A DNA stretch of 64,000 nt from Bacillus sp. EB106-08-02-XG196. Its GTDB lineage: Bacteria > Bacillota > Bacilli > Bacillales > Cytobacillaceae. The stretch covers positions 1 through 64,000 of the forward strand of contig NZ_JABWSY010000003.1 in NCBI RefSeq assembly GCF_013396335.1. The letters run 5' to 3'. A program made the position numbers and the translations under genes. A model generated the notes under the pieces. It was given only the letters and a program-made list of their open reading frames with translations, was not told the DNA's origin and searched no databases. This document shows, piece after piece, positions 17,956 to 28,529 of this stretch (positions are counted from its first letter, which is position 1; every line of letters starts with the position of its first letter).

Positions 17956-18786
17956 ATGATGAACATTGGAATAAGAGCACATGATATTGAAAACCTGCCA
18001 CTGGATGAATTAGTACAAAAAATTGATGGTAAAGGATTTACATCCGTTCAGTTGGCTTTAAGTAAATCATTAGCGAACATGAATACGGATACAGGTAGTT
18101 TAAGTCCAGGTTTTGCCCAGTATGTTGGAAGTGTATTCGCAAAGTATAAAGTTCAAATTGCGGTATTAGGCTGCTATTTTAATATGATTCATCCGGATTC
18201 AGATGAGAGAAGAAAAGGGATGGAGCGCTTTAAAGAGCATATCCGCTTTGCCAGGGATTTTGGCTGCAGCATCGTTGCGACGGAAACCGGAAACGTAAAT
18301 GCAGAGATTTTCTATACCGAAGAGAACTTCAAGGAAGAACCTTTTTTAGAAGTGGTTGAAAGTGTCACTGAACTTGTTAAGGAAGCAGAAAAGTTCGGAG
18401 TCATTGTTGGTATTGAAGCAGGAGTAAACCATCCTGTCCACTCGCCGAAAGTAATGAAGAGACTCTTAGATTCTATCCATTCTAATAATTTACAAGTGAT
18501 TCTTGACCCGGTAAATCTATTAACAATAGATACATACCAAAATCAAGAAGAGATTTTTCAAGAAGCCATGGATCTATTTGGTGACAGAGTAGTCATGCTG
18601 CATGCAAAGGACTTTATCATTGAAAACAACCAGCTAATACCAACCGCAGTTGGTAAAGGACTATTAAACTATGAGTATATTTTGAACGTTGTAAAAGAGA
18701 AAAAACCATATATAAACATCCTATTAGAAGAAACAAAAGAACCATTTATTGATGAAAGTATAGCTTTCTTAACGGAGAAATATTAA
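17956..18786 (+). CDS. sugar phosphate isomerase/epimerase-family TIM barrel
   Basis: A 276-residue protein of the xylose isomerase-like TIM-barrel family (AP endonuclease 2 superfamily). Conserved metal-binding-type segments are visible: VATETGN, VGIEAGVNHPVHSP, VILDPVNLL and VMLHAKDF. Members are sugar or sugar-acid isomerases and epimerases, often paired with a Gfo/Idh/MocA oxidoreductase, as here (next gene, 24-30 bases away). It may process the 5-keto-4-deoxyuronate, rhamnose or an oxidised side-chain sugar released from pectin, but the substrate cannot be assigned. Either of two adjacent ATG codons could be the start. Confidence 0.8.
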   Translation: MMNIGIRAHDIENLPLDELVQKIDGKGFTSVQLALSKSLANMNTDTGSLSPGFAQYVGSVFAKYKVQIAVLGCYFNMIHPDSDERRKGMERFKEHIRFARDFGCSIVATETGNVNAEIFYTEENFKEEPFLEVVESVTELVKEAEKFGVIVGIEAGVNHPVHSPKVMKRLLDSIHSNNLQVILDPVNLLTIDTYQNQEEIFQEAMDLFGDRVVMLHAKDFIIENNQLIPTAVGKGLLNYEYILNVVKEKKPYINILLEETKEPFIDESIAFLTEKY

Positions 18787-18816
18787 CTTTCACTGATATT
18801 ACCAAGGGGGTTGACA

Positions 18817-20136
18817 ATGAATAGAATCGTAGTTTGTGGGTTAAGTAATCGAGCATTAGGAATGTTTATTCATTCAATCGTTCATCAATTTGGTTCAAAC
18901 AATCAAGTTGTAGGAATACTTGATACCGACCCGCGAAGAATAGAAATCTGCAAAGATAGTTTTTCTGAATTAAAATCTGTCCCTTCTTACAATCCAGATC
19001 AATTCCAACAAATGATTGACGAAACCAATCCTGACACAGTCATTGTAACAAGCAGAGATGATACCCATATTGATTATATATTACAAGGTTTAGAGAATAA
19101 CCTAACCGTAATTACAGAAAAACCAATGGTAACAAAGGCGGAGGATGCTAGAAGAGTAGTAGAAGCAGAACAGAAAAGTAAGGGAAAAGTAATCGTCGCC
19201 TTTAACTATCGATACAATCCGTTCCACCGAAAAATAAAAGAGCTGATTCTAGAAGGAAAAATAGGCAGAGTCACTTCCGTAGACTTAAATTGGTATATTG
19301 ATACCTATCATGGCGCCAGTTACTTTAAAAGATGGAACCGCAGCCGAAATTTTTCAGGCGGCTTATCGATCCATAAATCCACACACCATTTTGACCTAGT
19401 CAACTGGTGGCTTGAGCAGAATCCAGAAGAAGTATTTGCATATGGGGCCTTAAATTACTTCGGAAAGGACGGAGAATTTAATCCAAGCCAAACCGATAAC
19501 CGTTATTGTAGTACATGTGACGAGAAACTCTCGTGTGCATACTATATGCGCTGGTCAAACCGTAGAAATAATATAGCAGTTAAAGACGACCATATTAAAG
19601 CCGATAGCATAGAAAAGTCGGCACAAAACTATACCCATTATCGTCCTGATTCTTGTATCTTTGATCACGAAATTGAAATCGAAGATACCTATGTAGCCAC
19701 TGTTAAATATGATAAAGGTGCATTCTTAAGCTATTCCGTAAATTTCTCGCTTCCATATGAAGGATATCGGTTAGCCATTAATGGAACGAAAGGAAGAATT
19801 GAAACCAATGAATTTCACGAACCAAGCCGAATTCCATTTTCTGTTCCAGAACAAACGATTGAGTTCTATCCATTATTTGGCGGGGCAAAAGAGACCATTC
19901 ATGTTCTCCAAACCGGAGGGGGACACGGCGGCGGAGACCCTGTATTGTTAGAGGACCTCTTTATGGGAGTTGACCAGACTCGTCCTTACTCCATCTTAGC
20001 TGGTGCAGAGGCAGGAGCATACTCAATTGCAGTTGGTGAAGGCGTATGGCGTTCCGTGAAAGAAAATAAACCGATGAAGATTAAGGAATTATTAAATAGT
20101 AATGTAGATCTCTCTTTGCAAAAGTCTGTTTTTTAG
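18817..20136 (+). CDS. Gfo/Idh/MocA family oxidoreductase
   Basis: A 439-residue NAD(P)-dependent oxidoreductase. The N-terminal Rossmann start RIVVCGLSNRALG, the EKPMVTKAEDARR block with the conserved EKP, and the C-terminal alpha/beta sugar-binding domain are present. GLSIHKSTHHFDLVNWWL includes the conserved active-site His region. An insertion with CSTCDEKLSC resembles a small cysteine cluster, which some subfamilies carry. ATG at 18817 has AAGGGGG 6 bases upstream; a TTG two codons earlier is too close to it. It sits between the isomerase and the second GH105 gene and probably oxidises or epimerises a pectin-derived sugar. Confidence 0.88.
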   Translation: MNRIVVCGLSNRALGMFIHSIVHQFGSNNQVVGILDTDPRRIEICKDSFSELKSVPSYNPDQFQQMIDETNPDTVIVTSRDDTHIDYILQGLENNLTVITEKPMVTKAEDARRVVEAEQKSKGKVIVAFNYRYNPFHRKIKELILEGKIGRVTSVDLNWYIDTYHGASYFKRWNRSRNFSGGLSIHKSTHHFDLVNWWLEQNPEEVFAYGALNYFGKDGEFNPSQTDNRYCSTCDEKLSCAYYMRWSNRRNNIAVKDDHIKADSIEKSAQNYTHYRPDSCIFDHEIEIEDTYVATVKYDKGAFLSYSVNFSLPYEGYRLAINGTKGRIETNEFHEPSRIPFSVPEQTIEFYPLFGGAKETIHVLQTGGGHGGGDPVLLEDLFMGVDQTRPYSILAGAEAGAYSIAVGEGVWRSVKENKPMKIKELLNSNVDLSLQKSVF

Positions 20137-20218
20137 AGCTTTTGGTGACCGTTGAACACAGAAAATCGAGGTAGAGGGAATCAATGGGCCTTTTGGTTCC
20201 AAATTAAGGAGGATATGT

Positions 20219-21250
20219 ATGCCACAGTTAGTACTTGAAGAAAACAAGGTATCTCAAGCAATTGAGACGGTTGTTGAAAGAACATATAATATGGATTTTA
20301 GTTGGGATTGGCCAGGAGGTGTTGCTTTTTTTGGTGTAGCCGAAGCATATGAAGCGACCGGAGAAGAGAAATACCTTCAAAAGATTAAGGAATGGGTTGA
20401 TGCAGAATTAGAGGATGGGCTGCCAAGGTTAACGGTAAATGCCTCCTCGATTGGTCACGTGCTATTAACTCTATACAAAGCGACCAATGATGAAAAGTAT
20501 ATAGAGACAGCAATAAAAATGGCAGATTATCTCCTTCATGATGCCGAGAGGTTTGCGGATGGAGTGTTGCAGCATACTGTAAATGGCACGAAATATCAAT
20601 TCCCAGAGCAGGCATGGGTTGATACCATGTTTATGGCCGGATATTTCCTTTTGAGAATCGGGCACCTGTTAAAAAGGGAAGAGTATTTTAACTTTGGATT
20701 AAAGCAATATCATGGTCATGAAAATTTTCTCCAGGATGATAGGACAAACCTGTATTATCATGGCTGGGATAACATCGCCCAAAATCATATGTCCAGTATT
20801 TTCTGGGCACGGGGAAACAGCTGGGCTGCTTATACAATGGCCAGAGCACTAGAACTTATCGAGGTTCAGCATCCATCATTTATGGTGATTCAGGGTTCGT
20901 TGCGTGATCAGTTAAGCTCATTAGTAAGATTACAATCAGATTCAGGTCTTTGGCATACGATTGTTGACGACCCGGACTCTTATTTAGAAACTTCAGGCTC
21001 AGCCGGGATTGCTGCAGCACTGTTAACGAGTGGGAAATTATACAATAAATATACTCAAAAAGCAGTTGAAGCCATTCTCAGCCAAATCAAAGAGGATGGT
21101 TCTGTTATGGGGGTTTCTGCAGGAACGGCTGTAATGTTTGATGCCGATGGATACAAAGAAGTCCCTTATAAACGTGTACAGGGATGGGGACAAGGACTAG
21201 TACTGGCCTTTTTATCGTTACTATTAAAAAGAGAAAATAGACAAGAGTAA
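20219..21250 (+). CDS. unsaturated rhamnogalacturonyl hydrolase, GH105 (second copy)
   Basis: A 343-residue GH105 protein, strongly diverged from the one at 16846. The catalytic Asp is in QAWVDTMFMAG (Asp135), and FWARGNSWAAY and YLETSGSAGIAAALL are family blocks. No signal peptide is visible. Two GH105 enzymes in one locus usually differ in preferred leaving group (rhamnose versus galacturonate or substituted oligosaccharides). A strong terminator follows directly. Confidence 0.9.
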   Translation: MPQLVLEENKVSQAIETVVERTYNMDFSWDWPGGVAFFGVAEAYEATGEEKYLQKIKEWVDAELEDGLPRLTVNASSIGHVLLTLYKATNDEKYIETAIKMADYLLHDAERFADGVLQHTVNGTKYQFPEQAWVDTMFMAGYFLLRIGHLLKREEYFNFGLKQYHGHENFLQDDRTNLYYHGWDNIAQNHMSSIFWARGNSWAAYTMARALELIEVQHPSFMVIQGSLRDQLSSLVRLQSDSGLWHTIVDDPDSYLETSGSAGIAAALLTSGKLYNKYTQKAVEAILSQIKEDGSVMGVSAGTAVMFDADGYKEVPYKRVQGWGQGLVLAFLSLLLKRENRQE

Positions 21251-21252
21251 AA

Positions 21253-21292
21253 AATAACCTGTGGAATAACTGGATGTTCCACGGGTTATTTT
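21253..21292 (+). terminator. rho-independent terminator after the second GH105 gene
   Basis: Arms AATAACCTGTGGAA and TTCCACGGGTTATT with a 10-base loop and a short T run. It sits 3 bases after the stop. Because the following genes belong to the same function, partial read-through or a second promoter in 21300-21345 is likely. Confidence 0.85.
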
Positions 21293-21362
21293 GCAGGTAG
21301 AACTCTTATTAGTTAAGAGATTAAGAGATTAATAGAAATTACTGATAAAGGAGGATTAATCA

Positions 21363-23438
21363 TTGAAGCTTTCCTATCTAGTGATCGATGGTAATTCCAC
21401 GTTCTCCCTGCCTGCAACGGTCACCACCCCGGTCAGGCATGCAGTGGACATGATCATGAGAGATCATGAAAAGGTATTTGGAAAAATGCCAAAACTCTGT
21501 TCTCCAAATAGTGAGGCTGCCGATATAGTCATTCGATATGCCGCACATAATGAGGAATGCCCACAAAGACCAGAAGCCTACGGCTTTCGGTTTACAGAAA
21601 ACAATGGGAAGTGTTCTTTCCAAATCATTGGCTATGACGATTTAGGAATCATCTATGGTTTACTTCATTACAGTCATCAATACTTAGGTGTGGACCCTTT
21701 TTGGTTCTGGGCAGATTTGCAAATTATACCCAAATCTGAGATTCATATACCAGCTGTAGAGTTTAATTCCTCTGAAAAAAAGGTGAAATACCGTGGCTGG
21801 TTTGTCAATGATGAGGTCTTTCTGATTGGATGGAAGGAAGATTACCCTCCGTCAAAAGAGGTATGGTATCCCGTTTTCGAAGCATTATTAAGGTGCGGCG
21901 GGAATATGGTTATCCCCGGTACTGATCTACCGAAAAATGGCATTCATGGTGATTTAGCAGCGGAAATGGGTTTATGGGTTACCCATCATCACGCTGAACC
22001 TTTGGGGGCAGAAATGTTCTTAAGGGCATTTCCAGGAAAGAAACCCAGCTACAAACAAAATCCAGAGTTATTCGAGTCTTTATGGGAAGAAGCCATTGAG
22101 AAACAAAAGAATGAGAAAATTGTCTGGGTACTTTCGTTTCGCGGACAGGGAGATGCTCCTTTCTGGCAGTACGATCCGGAATTTGATACACCGGAAAGTA
22201 GAGGAGCTATGATATCAAAAGTTGTGCATAGGCAATTTGAAATGATTAGGAACTCCGTTGAAAACCCTGTCTGTTCCATGGCTTTATATGGTGAAATATC
22301 CGAACTGTACAAAGCAGGACATGTGAAGGTACCTGAAGGAGTTATTAAAATATGGGCTGATAATGGGTATGGGAAAATGGTGACCCGGAGACAGGGAAAT
22401 GAAAACTACAGGATTCCTTCTCTTCCGGCAGCTAATGAAACAGGGGAGCATGGAATTTATTATCATATAACTTTCCATGACCTCCAGGCTTCGAATCATT
22501 TAACGATGTTTCCATCTCCGCCAGAACTTATTAAAGAGGAGCTAGAAAAGGCGTTTGATGCTGGTGCATTATCCTACTTGCTGCTTAACAGCGGCAATAT
22601 CCGCATGCATCTTTACCCGCTGGATATTGTCAGTGAATTATGGAATCACGGCACTATAAATATAGAAAATCATTTACAAACATATATTGAACGACTTTAT
22701 GGAACTGAAAACAAAGAAATTGCAATGCTTTACAAAAGATATTTTGAAAATACTATTTTCTATGGTCCTCATTCAGATGACAAAGCAGGGGATGAATTTT
22801 ATCACCATCCTGCAAGGAAGATTATTGGACATTGGCTTCAGGGGAAAACAAATATTCCGATGGAAAGACTGTACTGGGCCACAGGAGAAATTACTTTTAC
22901 CGATCAAGTGAATTGGTTCTTGAAAAAGTGTGAAATTGGGTTAGTACATTGGGAAGAATTTTTAAATCAGTGCAGGAATCTCTCTTTGAAGCTGCCAAAA
23001 GAAGACCGTCAACTTTTCTCCGATCAGCTGATTCTGCAAGCGGAATTACATGCCTTCGGATGTAAAGGTTTTATATCCCTTTGTAAAGCCTATCTTTCTT
23101 TTACCAAAAATGATAATCCGCTTGCTTTTGTCTATGCATCGAAATCAATCGATCATTACAAGGAGTGTAAACGAGCTTTAAAACGTGCAGAGCATGGAAA
23201 GTGGGAAAATTTTTATCGTGGTGATTGGTTAACAAACATTGACAGCACCATTTATTCTTTGGAAGCTCTGCGTAAATTTCTACGGATGCAGGGAGACAGT
23301 CCTGATTTCTTTTTATGGTACAAAGAGTACCTAATGCCGGAAACGGAAAAGTATATTTATTTGGAGAATACTCACCGAAATCCGTTATCAGATGATGAAC
23401 TGGCACGAAGATTAGCAGTTAAGTTCCTTCAAGATTAA
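21363..23438 (+). CDS. GH115-like glycoside hydrolase
   Basis: A 691-residue protein without a signal peptide. The order of an N-terminal domain of the carbohydrate hydrolase type (ending near YGLLHYSHQYLGVDPFWFW), then KYRGWFVNDEVFL and a TIM-barrel region with GGNMVIPGTD, WVTHHHAEPLG and WVLSFRGQGD resembles family GH115, whose known members remove glucuronic acid from xylan. In a rhamnogalacturonan locus the likely target is a uronic-acid or other side chain of pectin, so the function is uncertain. TTG start with AAAGGAGG 9 bases upstream. It is shorter than typical GH115 enzymes (about 800-1000), lacking a C-terminal accessory region. Confidence 0.75.
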   Translation: MKLSYLVIDGNSTFSLPATVTTPVRHAVDMIMRDHEKVFGKMPKLCSPNSEAADIVIRYAAHNEECPQRPEAYGFRFTENNGKCSFQIIGYDDLGIIYGLLHYSHQYLGVDPFWFWADLQIIPKSEIHIPAVEFNSSEKKVKYRGWFVNDEVFLIGWKEDYPPSKEVWYPVFEALLRCGGNMVIPGTDLPKNGIHGDLAAEMGLWVTHHHAEPLGAEMFLRAFPGKKPSYKQNPELFESLWEEAIEKQKNEKIVWVLSFRGQGDAPFWQYDPEFDTPESRGAMISKVVHRQFEMIRNSVENPVCSMALYGEISELYKAGHVKVPEGVIKIWADNGYGKMVTRRQGNENYRIPSLPAANETGEHGIYYHITFHDLQASNHLTMFPSPPELIKEELEKAFDAGALSYLLLNSGNIRMHLYPLDIVSELWNHGTINIENHLQTYIERLYGTENKEIAMLYKRYFENTIFYGPHSDDKAGDEFYHHPARKIIGHWLQGKTNIPMERLYWATGEITFTDQVNWFLKKCEIGLVHWEEFLNQCRNLSLKLPKEDRQLFSDQLILQAELHAFGCKGFISLCKAYLSFTKNDNPLAFVYASKSIDHYKECKRALKRAEHGKWENFYRGDWLTNIDSTIYSLEALRKFLRMQGDSPDFFLWYKEYLMPETEKYIYLENTHRNPLSDDELARRLAVKFLQD

Positions 23439-23471
23439 GGATTAAACGATATTTAAAGGGAGGGGATAATA

Positions 23472-24137
23472 TTGACGAATATATTCTTAGCTGGTGACTC
23501 TACCGTTGCGTGCTGTCCGCGGAATGAGGCGCCAATGGCCGGCTGGGGGCAAGAGTTTCAATCCTTTTTTTCAGAAGGCATTAAGGTTCATAATTTTGCA
23601 AAGGGTGGAGCTAGCACCAATACTTTTATTGAAATAGGTTATTTAGGTATAATACTAGAATTCATTCAGAAGAACGATTACCTGTTTATTCAATTTGGAC
23701 ATAACGATCAAAAATCGTTCGGTACCCAGCCCTTTACCACCTATCAATCATATTTGACGGAATATGTAAACTGTGCACGGGATAAAGGTGCAATCCCGGT
23801 CTTAATTACTTCTGTTCACCGAAGAAATTTTGATGAAGAGGGCCGAATGGTAAATACTCTCGGGGACTATCCGGTATCGATGATGCAATTAGCAGAAAAA
23901 CTGGATGTCCAGCTTATTAATTTATGGAAAAAAACAGAAAAGCTTTATCAATCATTAGGCACTGAAGGCTCAAAACAATTATTCATTTGGTTTAGTGCAA
24001 ATGAAAATCCAAATTACCCTGATGGCATTCAGGATAATACCCACTTTTGTGAACACGGTGCAAAGGAAGTCGGCAAACTGGTAATCGAAGGGATAAAAGA
24101 ATTGCAATTACCAATTACCCAGTTTATTAAGGAATAG
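23472..24137 (+). CDS. rhamnogalacturonan acetylesterase (SGNH hydrolase, YesT-like)
   Basis: A 221-residue SGNH/GDSL esterase of CE12 type, which removes acetyl groups from rhamnogalacturonan oligosaccharides. Block I FLAGDSTVA carries the nucleophile Ser, GGAST and QFGHND are blocks II and III, and DNTHFCEHGA carries the Asp/His pair. No signal peptide is seen, so it deacetylates imported oligosaccharides. TTG start behind GGGAGGGG. It lies between the GH115-like and GH42 genes, as yesT and its relatives do in B. subtilis pectin loci. Confidence 0.9.
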   Translation: MTNIFLAGDSTVACCPRNEAPMAGWGQEFQSFFSEGIKVHNFAKGGASTNTFIEIGYLGIILEFIQKNDYLFIQFGHNDQKSFGTQPFTTYQSYLTEYVNCARDKGAIPVLITSVHRRNFDEEGRMVNTLGDYPVSMMQLAEKLDVQLINLWKKTEKLYQSLGTEGSKQLFIWFSANENPNYPDGIQDNTHFCEHGAKEVGKLVIEGIKELQLPITQFIKE

Positions 24138-24170
24138 ATTGATAGAACTCTGTAAAATGAGGTGAAATAG

Positions 24171-26162
24171 ATGAGTAAGAAATTATATCATGGTGCTGCA
24201 TACTACCCAGAGCTATGGGATGAAAAAGTAATCGAAGAAGATATTATCGAAATGAAAAAGACCGGTATTAATGTTGTCAGGATCGGAGAGTTTGCCTGGG
24301 CATCGATGGAGCCTGAAGAAGGTAAGTTTGACCTTAGCTTTTTTACAAGAATGATTAACCAACTTTATGAAAATGGTATTGAAACGGTCATGTGTACACC
24401 GACACCCACTCCTCCTATCTGGTTTTCTCACAATCATCCAGAACGGATGTATGTGGATGCTGACGGAAAGGTAATGGGGCATGGCTCAAGGCAGCATGCC
24501 TGTACCAACCATCCTTATTTTAGAGAAAGAGCAGCACTTATCACGGAACATATCGCAAAAGCATTAGGAAGTTTGCCAGGTGTGATGTGCTGGCAGCTGG
24601 ATAACGAGTTTAAGTGTCATGTCAGCGAATGTATGTGTAATACCTGTAAGGAGTTATGGCATGTTTGGTTAGAGGAACGCTATGGAACGATTGAAAATCT
24701 TAATGACGCATGGGGAACAAAAATTTGGAGTGAATATTATCATAGCTTTGAACAGGTGCCACAGCCAGGGACGGCACCATTCTTACACAATTCTTCACTG
24801 AGTACTATGTATCAATTGTTTTCAATGGAAAAAATTGCTCAGTTTGCCGATGAGCAGGCTGAAATCATCCGGAAATATTCCAGTGCCCCTATTACCCATA
24901 ATAGCTCTGTTTTCTTTAGTGTAGATAACGAAAGGCTATTCCAAAACCTGGATTTTGCATCTTTTGATACGTATGCAGCCATCGATAATTTTCCAGCTTA
25001 CTTGATTAATAGTGACCTGTGGAGAAATCTTAAAAAGGACAGACCTTTCTGGGTTATGGAGACGAGTCCATCCTACGCCGCGTCATTAGAAAGCTATGCA
25101 AGCCCACATCCAAACGGGTATTTAAAAGTGGAAGCAGCAGCCGCTTATGCACTGGGAGCAGAAGCCTTTTGTTATTGGCTTTGGAGGCAGCAGCGTTCGG
25201 GCTGTGAACAGCCGCATGGTTCTGTCTTAAGTGCCTGGGGTAAACCTACGATTGGTTATCAAAATGTCTTAGAAGTGGAAGAAATGCGAAAAGAATTTGA
25301 ACCAATTATCGTATCGACTAAACCAAGTCAGGCAGAAGTGGCTATCACTTATTCAGACAGGGCTAAGGCTTTCTTAAAAACAGAACCACATCGAAGCTTA
25401 AATCATCGCGGTTTAGTTACTGATTTTTACAAGCGTATTTTATCAATGGGTATTCATCGCGATGTGATTCCGGAAGGTGCAGACCTTGAGGGGTATAAGG
25501 TACTTTTCACTCCATTTATTCAATATTTGTCACCTGAATATAATGCCCGGGCACGGCAGTTTGTTGAAAATGGCGGGATTTGGATTGCAGGACCATTAAC
25601 AGGTGGACGAACTGAAAATCATACCGTCCATACTGATAGGGCATTAGGTGAACTTGAAAAAACAGCTGGTGCTGAAGTATTATTTACCTTTCCTTTAGAT
25701 GATACCGGGACAATCGGACGTGCTTTTGATATCTCTGCTCCTTTAGGACTGTGGAGTTCAGTTATGGAGGCAGACTCCAATCAAGCAGTCGGCATCATCG
25801 AAGAGGGACTTGCTAAAGGGAAATCCTTTATCACAGAGCATAAGCTTGGTGCAGGAAAAATGGTTATGCTTGGCTCAATGCCAATGGGCGAGACGGGGGA
25901 TGTGTTACTAAGGAAGCTGATTGAGCACTACTCACAAGAAGCAGGAGTTACCCTCCGAACCGACGTTTCAGAAGGGACTATCGTTGCTCCACGCCAGGGA
26001 GCAGGTTATTCTATTTGGTTTGTAATTAATATGGATGGTAATGGAGGAAGTGTTACCATTCCGCAGACAGGAATAGATTTGCAGACGAATAGTGCAGTAG
26101 AACCAGGAAAACTGAAACTGGGAAAATTTGAATATAAAATAATTCAATTCAATCAAAAGTGA
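24171..26162 (+). CDS. beta-galactosidase GH42 (YesZ-like)
   Basis: A 663-residue GH42 enzyme that removes beta-linked galactose, here probably from galactan side chains of rhamnogalacturonan I. The acid/base Glu146 is in WQLDNEF and the nucleophile Glu297 in WVMETSPSY. Cys111, Cys154, Cys156 and Cys159 form the family's zinc site. The barrel is followed by the trimerisation domain (from about 370) and a small C-terminal beta domain. No signal peptide. It matches the B. subtilis YesZ length of 663 residues. Confidence 0.94.
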   Translation: MSKKLYHGAAYYPELWDEKVIEEDIIEMKKTGINVVRIGEFAWASMEPEEGKFDLSFFTRMINQLYENGIETVMCTPTPTPPIWFSHNHPERMYVDADGKVMGHGSRQHACTNHPYFRERAALITEHIAKALGSLPGVMCWQLDNEFKCHVSECMCNTCKELWHVWLEERYGTIENLNDAWGTKIWSEYYHSFEQVPQPGTAPFLHNSSLSTMYQLFSMEKIAQFADEQAEIIRKYSSAPITHNSSVFFSVDNERLFQNLDFASFDTYAAIDNFPAYLINSDLWRNLKKDRPFWVMETSPSYAASLESYASPHPNGYLKVEAAAAYALGAEAFCYWLWRQQRSGCEQPHGSVLSAWGKPTIGYQNVLEVEEMRKEFEPIIVSTKPSQAEVAITYSDRAKAFLKTEPHRSLNHRGLVTDFYKRILSMGIHRDVIPEGADLEGYKVLFTPFIQYLSPEYNARARQFVENGGIWIAGPLTGGRTENHTVHTDRALGELEKTAGAEVLFTFPLDDTGTIGRAFDISAPLGLWSSVMEADSNQAVGIIEEGLAKGKSFITEHKLGAGKMVMLGSMPMGETGDVLLRKLIEHYSQEAGVTLRTDVSEGTIVAPRQGAGYSIWFVINMDGNGGSVTIPQTGIDLQTNSAVEPGKLKLGKFEYKIIQFNQK

Positions 26163-26181
26163 ATTTTTAAAGGGGGATCTT

Positions 26182-26496
26182 ATGATTCGAAAAGCATCGG
26201 TTATGAAAGTGTTCAAAGGATGTCAGGAAGAATATAAAAAACGCCACGATCAATTATGGCCGGAAATGGAACAGGAATTAAAAAATCATGGCGCACATCA
26301 TTATTCCATTTTTTTAGACGAGAAGACCAATAATCTGTTCGCATATGTAGAAATTGAGAGTGAAGAAAAATGGAGTGATATGGCGAAAACAGAAATTTGT
26401 CAAAAATGGTGGGACCATATGAAAGACATTATGGAAACCAATCCCGATAATAGCCCCGTTTCATACGAATTAAAGCAAGTATTTTATTTAGATTAA
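26182..26496 (+). CDS. rhaM: L-rhamnose mutarotase
   Basis: A 104-residue protein of the RhaM family, which interconverts alpha and beta anomers of L-rhamnose. Family landmarks [31 protein letters not shown] and [11 protein letters not shown], including the conserved histidine and tryptophans, are visible. It is the last gene before a terminator and fits the release of rhamnose from the rhamnogalacturonan backbone. Rhamnose isomerase and kinase genes are not in the window. Confidence 0.92.
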   Translation: MIRKASVMKVFKGCQEEYKKRHDQLWPEMEQELKNHGAHHYSIFLDEKTNNLFAYVEIESEEKWSDMAKTEICQKWWDHMKDIMETNPDNSPVSYELKQVFYLD

Positions 26497-26535
26497 ATAG
26501 CTCCACTTATTAAAAATAATAGATTCGATCAAAAG

Positions 26536-26561
26536 CCCTCAAGAACCTTTGAGGGTTTTTG
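26536..26561 (+). terminator. terminator after rhamnose mutarotase gene
   Basis: CCCTCAA and TTTGAGGG arms with a short loop followed by TTTTT, about 40 bases after the stop codon. It separates the hydrolase operon from the two-component system. Confidence 0.88.
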
Positions 26562-26744
26562 GCTTGTACGTACATATTTGTCGAAACACTAAATATATAA
26601 AATTTTTCATAATTTTCTATGAAAAAAGGTATATAAATGATAAAATCGAATTAATTTCATACGGACAAGTTGATTATTTTTTATTTTTATTAATTTGGCT
26701 ACGCTTACAATGGAATAAAAAAAACAAACGGAGACTTACTCTAT

Positions 26745-28529
26745 ATGATGAAGGTACTTCAAAGACTAAGGAAGCAGTATTTGAACCTAAAAATAAAATA
26801 CAAACTTTTCTTACTTGTGTCATGGATCATGGTAATTTCATTTTCTTTTACCTTTTTCGGATTAACATATGCTTTTCAAATTTATGATGAGCAAATTTAT
26901 AGTAAGTCCTCACAAGTTTTAAGTACATCCTCTAATAGTATTGAAAGTGAATTAAAAGATTTAGAGGACCTATCCTATAATATTTTGACAGATCCCCAAA
27001 TTCAACAATACTTATCTTCGGTAAGAGAGGATAGTACCGAATATGAAAAATTTCGCCTGCGCACCAACATGTTGGATAAGCTGCTAAGCTATGCAAACAA
27101 AGAAGAATACATCCAATCGGTTAATGTAGTTGATACAAATGGAGAAGAGTATGTGGTGGGGCCAAGGACATTTGAATTAACGCCAGAGCAAAAAATCGAT
27201 ATTACTAAGTTAGCCATCAAGGCTAATGGCAGTAATGTCTGGCTAAATCCAGAGAAAAATGATTTTATATTTGCTACCGCACGAGAAATAAGACAGTTTC
27301 GGAATTTAAGCTTTGACAATTTAGGTACGATTATCATCTATCTTAATATGGATAAACTCGCTGGAAATATATTAGAGGGATCAAAAAAAATGGATGGGGA
27401 ATTTTTAATCGTTAGTGATAACAATCAAATATTTCCAAAAGAAACAAATTCTCCATTTAAAGAAGCAGCAATATCATTAGATTCTGGCACAATCAATTCA
27501 GGCTATCAAATCAAAAAAATTGATAATAAAAATTACTTTCTAGTACATATTAAATCCAGCTACTTTGATTGGGGTTACTTGAATGTTATTCCCTTTAATC
27601 AAATCTTTGAAAATATCAATAAGGTTAAAACATTTTTAATCATCATATTTATTCTGATGTTTGTTGGCGTCACGATTTTTGGTATCCGATTTGCCAGAAA
27701 CATTACGATTCCTTTAGAGAATCTTGTAGCGGGCATGCAATATGTGAAAGTGGGGGACTTTAAGGAAGCAAGAAAAAAAGCACTTAAAACCTCGATTTTG
27801 CAGGATGATGAGGTGGGTAACCTCCAGCAAAATTTCCAGACCATGATCCAACAAATTGATGAACTAATAAATGAAAATTACTCTAAGCAGCTTACGATAA
27901 AAGAGACTGAGTTTAAGGCGCTGCAAGCCCAAATTAATCCTCACTTTTTATACAATACGCTAGAATCCATCAATTGGTTAGCAAAAGGCAATGGGCAGAC
28001 ACAAATTTCTAGAATGGTAGAATCACTCGGGTTTCTCCTGCGTAATTCAATTAGCTTAAAAAAACCATTGATAACGATTGAAGAGGAGCTTAGTATTGTA
28101 AAAAATTATGTGATTATTCAGAAATACAGATTTGAAGAAAGATTGGATTTCCACATGCTGGTAGATTCAGATATTTACCCATACTATATTCCGAAGTTAA
28201 CACTGCAGCCACTTATTGAAAATGCCATTCATTATGCACTAGAGCCGAAGATTGATTCTTGTAAAATTAGTATTTATTCGATCATAAATAAAGAAGCTAT
28301 TAAACTAATTGTAGAAGATGATGGACCGGGAATGGAGTCTGCTTTTATAGAAAAGTTAAAAAAAGGAGAAGTGAAAACCCGTGGACAAGGGGTTGGCTTA
28401 TCAAATATTGATGACAGAATAAAATTGTCTTATGGGGAGAAATATGGAGTAAGGATTGAAAGTGAACCCAATAAAGGAACGAAAGTTATCATTGTTTTAC
28501 CTTTCGATAAGGGGGAAGACCATGTATAA
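26745..28529 (+). CDS. yesM: sensor histidine kinase, YesM-like
   Basis: A 594-residue membrane sensor kinase. A transmembrane helix at about 20-43, an extracellular sensor domain to about 285, a second helix at about 290-312 and a HAMP region (ENLVAGMQYVKVGDF) are followed by a His_kinase domain of the LytS/YesM type with the phospho-acceptor His400 in QINPHFLYN, and an ATPase domain (DDGPGMES, GQGVGLSNI). It overlaps the response regulator gene by 8 bases. In B. subtilis YesMN controls the rhamnogalacturonan genes, so the same role is inferred. Confidence 0.93.
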   Translation: MMKVLQRLRKQYLNLKIKYKLFLLVSWIMVISFSFTFFGLTYAFQIYDEQIYSKSSQVLSTSSNSIESELKDLEDLSYNILTDPQIQQYLSSVREDSTEYEKFRLRTNMLDKLLSYANKEEYIQSVNVVDTNGEEYVVGPRTFELTPEQKIDITKLAIKANGSNVWLNPEKNDFIFATAREIRQFRNLSFDNLGTIIIYLNMDKLAGNILEGSKKMDGEFLIVSDNNQIFPKETNSPFKEAAISLDSGTINSGYQIKKIDNKNYFLVHIKSSYFDWGYLNVIPFNQIFENINKVKTFLIIIFILMFVGVTIFGIRFARNITIPLENLVAGMQYVKVGDFKEARKKALKTSILQDDEVGNLQQNFQTMIQQIDELINENYSKQLTIKETEFKALQAQINPHFLYNTLESINWLAKGNGQTQISRMVESLGFLLRNSISLKKPLITIEEELSIVKNYVIIQKYRFEERLDFHMLVDSDIYPYYIPKLTLQPLIENAIHYALEPKIDSCKISIYSIINKEAIKLIVEDDGPGMESAFIEKLKKGEVKTRGQGVGLSNIDDRIKLSYGEKYGVRIESEPNKGTKVIIVLPFDKGEDHV

